Assembly (NCBI GenBank): GCA_041686695.1
Contig: JAWLDJ010000103.1
Coordinates: 1 to 8,322, forward strand
DNA length: 8,322 bases
Direction of reading: 5' to 3'
Source of the DNA: T1Sed10-7 sp041686695
Lineage (GTDB): Bacteria > Actinomycetota > Nitriliruptoria > Nitriliruptorales > Nitriliruptoraceae
The translations under genes and the position numbers were made by a program. Of this stretch, positions 5,931 to 8,322 are shown piece after piece. Each line of letters starts with the position of its first letter. The first letter of the stretch is position 1. Below the pieces are notes generated by a model, which saw nothing but the letters and a program-made list of their open reading frames with translations, made no database searches and was not told the DNA's origin.

Positions 5931-6377
5931 CCGCACACCTCCCGCTCAAGGCGTGCCGGTGCGGCGCTCCCGTCGAAGAGCACGCGCTTGGACAGGAGCC
6001 AGGTCGCGCCGCCACGCATACCGGTTCCTCGCCATAGACCATGGCCGTGTTCGTCCCATGGCTCCAGGGTCACAGGTCCTGGCAGGGCCCGGGTCCTTGG
6101 TCCACCTAGATGCGGCACCCGGACGATCGAGCCCAGCCGCAACCCGTCGCGTCGGCCTCGACGAACAGGCCCGCCATTGCGTCATGCCTGTCATCTCTGG
6201 GGGCTGCCGGCCGATCGCTGGAACGCAGGGCGAGGAGCGGCACGTCGGGCGGCTGCGCCAGCAGGATCATCCCGCGCGCGAGTCCCCGTCGCGCGCGGGT
6301 CGTTGGGCTGGTGTGGTGGTCCACAGGCGCGCACAACTTCCGGTTCGCGACGCTGCGAGGACGTAAGCTGACCGGGC
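5931..6377. other. Divergent region between exporter operon and second cassette, with a weak minus-strand ORF
   Basis: This stretch separates the minus-strand exporter operon from the plus-strand second cassette and must hold their promoters, though no strong hexamer pair is visible. On the minus strand a frame opens at about 6186, has a TTG at 6142, and reads LGSIVRVPHLGGPRTRALPG and TWLLSKRVLFDGS to a TGA at 5929-5927. That stop overlaps the ATPase GTG in a GTGA. Third-position GC in it is only moderate, lower than in the sure genes. A second frame upstream (MAGLFVEADATG, about 6184-6149) could be its displaced N-terminal part. I treat it as a possible decayed operon gene, not as a firm CDS. 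A strong hairpin lies at 6271-6299. Confidence 0.35.
6271..6299. repeat. 11-bp perfect inverted repeat, strong hairpin
   Basis: CCCGCGCGCGA (6271-6281) and TCGCGCGCGGG (6289-6299) are exact complements around a 7-base loop, GTCCCCG. It lies about 92 bases upstream of the second antitoxin. There is no T tract on either strand. It may act as a transcript-end hairpin, a cruciform, or a protein-binding site. Confidence 0.55.
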
Positions 6378-6384
6378 GAAGAGG
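6378..6384 (+). promoter_or_regulatory. Ribosome binding site that decides the second antitoxin start
   Basis: GAAGAGG ends directly against an ATG at 6385 and 6 bases before the ATG at 6391. Only the second has normal spacing, and it also gives the same 76-residue length as the first antitoxin, so 6391 is taken as the start. Confidence 0.7.
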
Positions 6385-6390
6385 ATGGCC

Positions 6391-6621
6391 ATGGCGTTCG
6401 AGCGGATCACGACCGATCCCGAGGTACTCGGTGGAGTGCCCTGCATCCGTGGACTCCGGGTACCCGTCGCCACGGTGGTCGGCATGGTCGCTGACGGGAT
6501 GACCGTCGACGAGATCCTGGACGACTTCCCCTACCTGGAGTCCGACGACATCGCTGCCGCCTTGCGCTACGCAGCCGAGGCGGTCCGTGAGCGTGAACTG
6601 CCGCTGCGTCCGGTGGGATGA
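6391..6621 (+). CDS. DUF433 antitoxin, second copy, intact
   Basis: A 76-residue DUF433 protein, equal in length to the copy at 2078-2308 and identical to it at about half of the positions without a gap. Shared blocks include the FERI start, the PCIRG motif (residues 17-21), the DE of the central helix and the ending REL/IPL. The reading frame is undamaged, so the protein should still fold. Its TGA overlaps an ATG (6618-6621), as in the first pair, but the toxin that follows is frameshifted. The antitoxin is therefore probably an orphan. It could still repress its own promoter or, if specificity overlaps, affect the first pair's toxin; cross-talk is only a possibility given the divergence. 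Unlike the first copy it has a clear ribosome binding site, so its translation is initiated differently. Confidence 0.9.
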   Translation: MAFERITTDPEVLGGVPCIRGLRVPVATVVGMVADGMTVDEILDDFPYLESDDIAAALRYAAEAVRERELPLRPVG

Positions 6622-7012
6622 GGTTCCTCGTCGACGCGAGCAGGCCTCACCAGTGGTGGTCCAGGTGCTGCGCGAGGCCGGCCATGATGCGGTCCATGTC
6701 GGTGAGGTGCTCCGCCTGAACGCCCCGGATGTGGGCATCCTCGAGCACGCTGCTCGGGATGAGCGGGTGATCGTTGCGGCTGGTCCGGACTTCGGGGAGC
6801 TGCTCGCCTCGCGGCAGGCAGCTGAGCCGTCGGTGCTGCTGTTCCACCGCCAGACCGGGCGTCGGCCACGGGAGCAGGCAGCGCTGTTGCTGGCCGACCT
6901 CTCCTCGGTCGAGATGGACCTACGGGACGGTGCCGTCGTGGTCGTGGAGGAGCGGCGGGTCCGGGTCCGGCCGTTGCCGATCACCGAGACCGGAACATCT
7001 CCGAGCATCTAG
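6618..7012 (+). pseudogene. DUF5615 PIN-like toxin, second copy, frameshifted and missing an active-site residue
   Basis: The expected start is the ATG at 6618 overlapping the antitoxin stop. It reads MRFLVDA and then leaves the family frame. The proper frame resumes at 6638 as EQASPVVVQVLREAGHDAVHVGEV and continues to TAG at 7010-7012. Compared with the first copy (gac gag, Asp-Glu) this one reads gacgcgag, so removing a single CG dinucleotide at about 6635-6638 restores MRFLVDEQASP and a full chain of about 130 residues. The TxDxDF motif reads AAGPDF: a Gly codon (6782-6784) replaces the first Asp. The toxin is thus probably inactive for two reasons. A start at an internal GTG (from 6653) would drop the Asp-Glu motif. 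A sequencing error could explain the frameshift but not the Gly substitution. Confidence 0.85.
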
Positions 7013-7395
7013 TCGGGGGAACCTCCCGGTTCACCCTCCTTGACGGCCGCTGCGATCCGATCGCCACGGATGCCAGCGGTGAGCACCAGACCGACCGTCA
7101 CCGCGGCTGTCCCCAGCACGATCGCAGCGATCGCGCCATCGCCCGTCGGCCGCAGGACCAGCATGGCGGTTCCGGCCAGGATCTGGACCACGCCCGCCGC
7201 GGCGACCAGTCCCGCCGTCGCCTCGTGCGCCGCATACCAGGCCGTATCGCTGCGCAGCGTCTGCGGCGTGCGAAGGCCGACCAGTCGGCTCCGACGCAGC
7301 GTTCCCGCCCTCTGCTTTCGTCCCACGACGAGCAGCGCCACGCCCGCCAGGAGCAGCACGAGGCCAACGATCCAGATCCCGGCTTCGTCCGGCAT
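7009..7395 (-). CDS. SdpI-family membrane protein
   Basis: A 128-residue protein with three hydrophobic segments (residues about 7-25, 60-81, 86-108). Between the first two lies LVGLRTPQTLRSDTAWYAAH (39-58), the signature of the SdpI family (Pfam PF13630): a G-L/I-R-T-P turn, S-D/E, then Trp and His. In Bacillus subtilis the much larger SdpI protects cells from the SdpC killing peptide and helps regulate its own operon. Short members like this carry only the SdpI core and have no proven role. It is convergent with the decayed toxin, and the two stops share CTAG at 7009-7012 with no terminator between. The ATG at 7395 is preceded by GGGGTGGC, a weak ribosome binding site. Function as an immunity protein is possible but not shown. 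Confidence 0.85.
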   Translation of the reverse strand: MPDEAGIWIVGLVLLLAGVALLVVGRKQRAGTLRRSRLVGLRTPQTLRSDTAWYAAHEATAGLVAAAGVVQILAGTAMLVLRPTGDGAIAAIVLGTAAVTVGLVLTAGIRGDRIAAAVKEGEPGGSPD

Positions 7396-7460
7396 GCCAC
7401 CCCGTCGACGACCTCGCCAACGACCGTACTACGGGCGTCGGCGACTGTGCGTTCGCCTGC

Positions 7461-7540
7461 CTACCACCGGGACCACCCACAGTTGGTGACGGTCTTGGGC
7501 GGGTAGCCGTTACGGGCCTTGTTGATGGCTCGTCGGGGTG
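7461..7540 (-). pseudogene. Possible scrap of a mutator-type (IS256 family) transposase
   Basis: On the minus strand a short frame reads INKARNGYPPKTVTN before running into non-matching sequence and a stop at 7461. The pattern RNGY-x-PKTV-x-T resembles the segment of IS256/mutator transposases in which an RNG motif precedes a KTV motif. Only about a dozen residues match, no inverted repeats are seen, and it lies in a gap between genes. This is a weak call. Confidence 0.25.
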
Positions 7541-7571
7541 TGGCATGCTCGGGTGAGCGAAGGGAGACGGG

Positions 7572-8096
7572 GTGTCGTTGGAGGTGCGCTCGCCAGGTCT
7601 CGGCGACGTGGAAGCGCTCGGTGATCTGCATGTCGCAGCGTGGCAGGCGGCGTATCGGGGGCTGATGCCGGATGCCTATCTTGACGGGTTGCGCGCCAGG
7701 GACCGCGCCGCATGGTGGGTCGCGGTCCTGTCCCGCCCGCAGCGGGACGCGGATGTCCTGCAGGTCGCAGCGGTCGATGGGCGGGTCCGCGGGTCCGTTG
7801 TCGCCGGTCCGGCCCGCGACGACGAAGCAGCCGGGCACGGTGAGGTGTTCGCCCTCAACGTCCATCCGGTCGTGTGGGGCAGCGGGGTGGGCTCGGCGCT
7901 GCTGACGGTGGCCCAGACGGGACTCGGGGAGGCAGGCTTCGAGCATGCCGTGCTGTGGGTGGTGCCCGGCAACATGCGAGCTCGCCGGTTCTACGAACAC
8001 GCCGGGTGGAGCGTCGACGACGCACGCCGTGTCGAGCAGGTCCATGGGGTGAGTGTCGAGGAGGTCCGCTACCGGCGGACCCTGCCGGTTGGCTGA
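7572..8096 (+). CDS. GNAT-family N-acetyltransferase
   Basis: A 174-residue single-domain acetyltransferase that should transfer an acetyl group from acetyl-CoA to an unknown amine. The N-terminal part has AAWQAAYRGLMPDAYLDGL (residues 22-40), common in this GNAT subgroup. Motif A, the acetyl-CoA pyrophosphate loop, is VHPVVWGSGVGSALL (97-111). Motif B is NMRARRFYEHAGW (134-146). The length is normal and the protein is soluble. The GTG at 7572 follows AGGGAG (7561-7566) with a 5-base spacer, and the family homology begins almost at once, which supports this start. It is alone on its strand after the SdpI gene, which it faces away from, so it is probably transcribed from the gap at 7396-7571. 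No substrate or resistance role can be claimed. Confidence 0.92.
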   Translation: MSLEVRSPGLGDVEALGDLHVAAWQAAYRGLMPDAYLDGLRARDRAAWWVAVLSRPQRDADVLQVAAVDGRVRGSVVAGPARDDEAAGHGEVFALNVHPVVWGSGVGSALLTVAQTGLGEAGFEHAVLWVVPGNMRARRFYEHAGWSVDDARRVEQVHGVSVEEVRYRRTLPVG

Positions 8097-8322
8097 CCGC
8101 CGCACGATGCCTTTCGGAGGTGCTGGCCGCAGACCAGCGCCGAGCATCAACCTCAGGGCTTCGGCAAGCACCTGTCGGTTACGGGCGGCAACGGCCTCCG
8201 GGCCAACCGCACATCGTCACGGCGATGTGTTCCCGCGTGATTCGGCTCGTCACCATTCGGGCGCCGACGGTGGACTATCCGTAGGTCGCGGCGGATGACG
8301 ACCTGGCGTCTTGGACGGTGAG
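8097..8322. other. Right end, no supported gene
   Basis: I see no reading frame here with a good start, ribosome binding site or family motif. A minus-strand frame entering the acetyltransferase reads EAVAARNRQVLAEALRLMLG (about 8194-8135), which is mildly protein-like. It may be the tail of something decayed, but it continues antisense to the acetyltransferase and is not called. Confidence 0.4.

Noticed and set aside
5930..5936. GTG at 5936 as the ATPase start
   Set aside because: It lies only 1 base from GGAGG; the GTG at 5930 has the normal 7-base spacing.
4599..6371. 590-residue plus-strand open frame
   Set aside because: It is also antisense to the exporter genes, with no recognisable domain.
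6587..7012. Second toxin as an intact 141-residue protein starting inside the antitoxin gene
   Set aside because: The first 17 or so residues are out-of-frame antitoxin sequence and lack the conserved LIDENLSP opening; a frameshift after the ATG at 6618 explains it better.
7461..8171. 236-residue minus-strand open frame opposite the acetyltransferase
   Set aside because: It is antisense to a clear GNAT gene; only the short motif at its end (7461-7540) is kept, as a weak transposase scrap.
1..8322. CRISPR array, rRNA or complete insertion sequence
   Set aside because: No regularly spaced repeats, rRNA-like sequence or paired terminal inverted repeats were seen by eye.

Overview
The window is GC-rich DNA with strong G/C bias at third codon positions, GTG starts, leaderless-looking genes and a YtrA-type GntR regulator paired with a membrane protein. 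These traits suggest a high-GC actinobacterium (Actinomycetota); I cannot place it more closely. The gene content is accessory in character: a tRNA gene with an integrase remnant beside it, two related toxin-antitoxin type cassettes, an exporter operon, several broken ORFs and small membrane proteins.

Left end (1-500): a complete tRNA-Leu(GAG) is followed by a likely intrinsic terminator. About 160 bases past the tRNA lies the frameshifted 3' end of a tyrosine recombinase gene on the minus strand, the usual footprint of an element that integrated at the tRNA and decayed. The remnant stops abruptly at the operator/promoter of the next operon.

472-1764: a two-gene operon of a YtrA-subfamily GntR repressor and a six-segment membrane protein, overlapping by 4 bases. 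A perfect inverted repeat just before the repressor start overlaps a -10-like hexamer, which fits autorepression and a leaderless transcript. A 313-base gap follows that has no gene but several inverted repeats, the last of them directly upstream of the first cassette.

2078-2679: an intact DUF433 antitoxin / DUF5615 PIN-like toxin pair with an ATGA overlap. 2788-3060: a small two-segment membrane protein. 3095-5930 (minus strand): an ABC exporter operon made of an ATPase, a fused double-length ABC-2 permease, and a small unknown ORF that is translationally coupled to the permease but broken by a frameshift. 5931-6390: a divergent region holding an 11-bp perfect hairpin and a weak ORF that ends on the ATPase start.

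6391-7012: a second DUF433/DUF5615 cassette, about half identical to the first. Its antitoxin is intact, but its toxin carries a 2-base frameshift in the first catalytic motif and has lost an acidic residue in the TxDxDF motif. The toxin stop overlaps the stop of a convergent SdpI-family membrane gene in a shared CTAG. A possible scrap of a mutator-type transposase and a GNAT acetyltransferase follow; the last 226 bases show no convincing gene.

No single new system is proven here. The most informative signals are the paired intact and decayed toxin cassettes in the same orientation, the tRNA/integrase scar, and the broken ORF coupled to the exporter.
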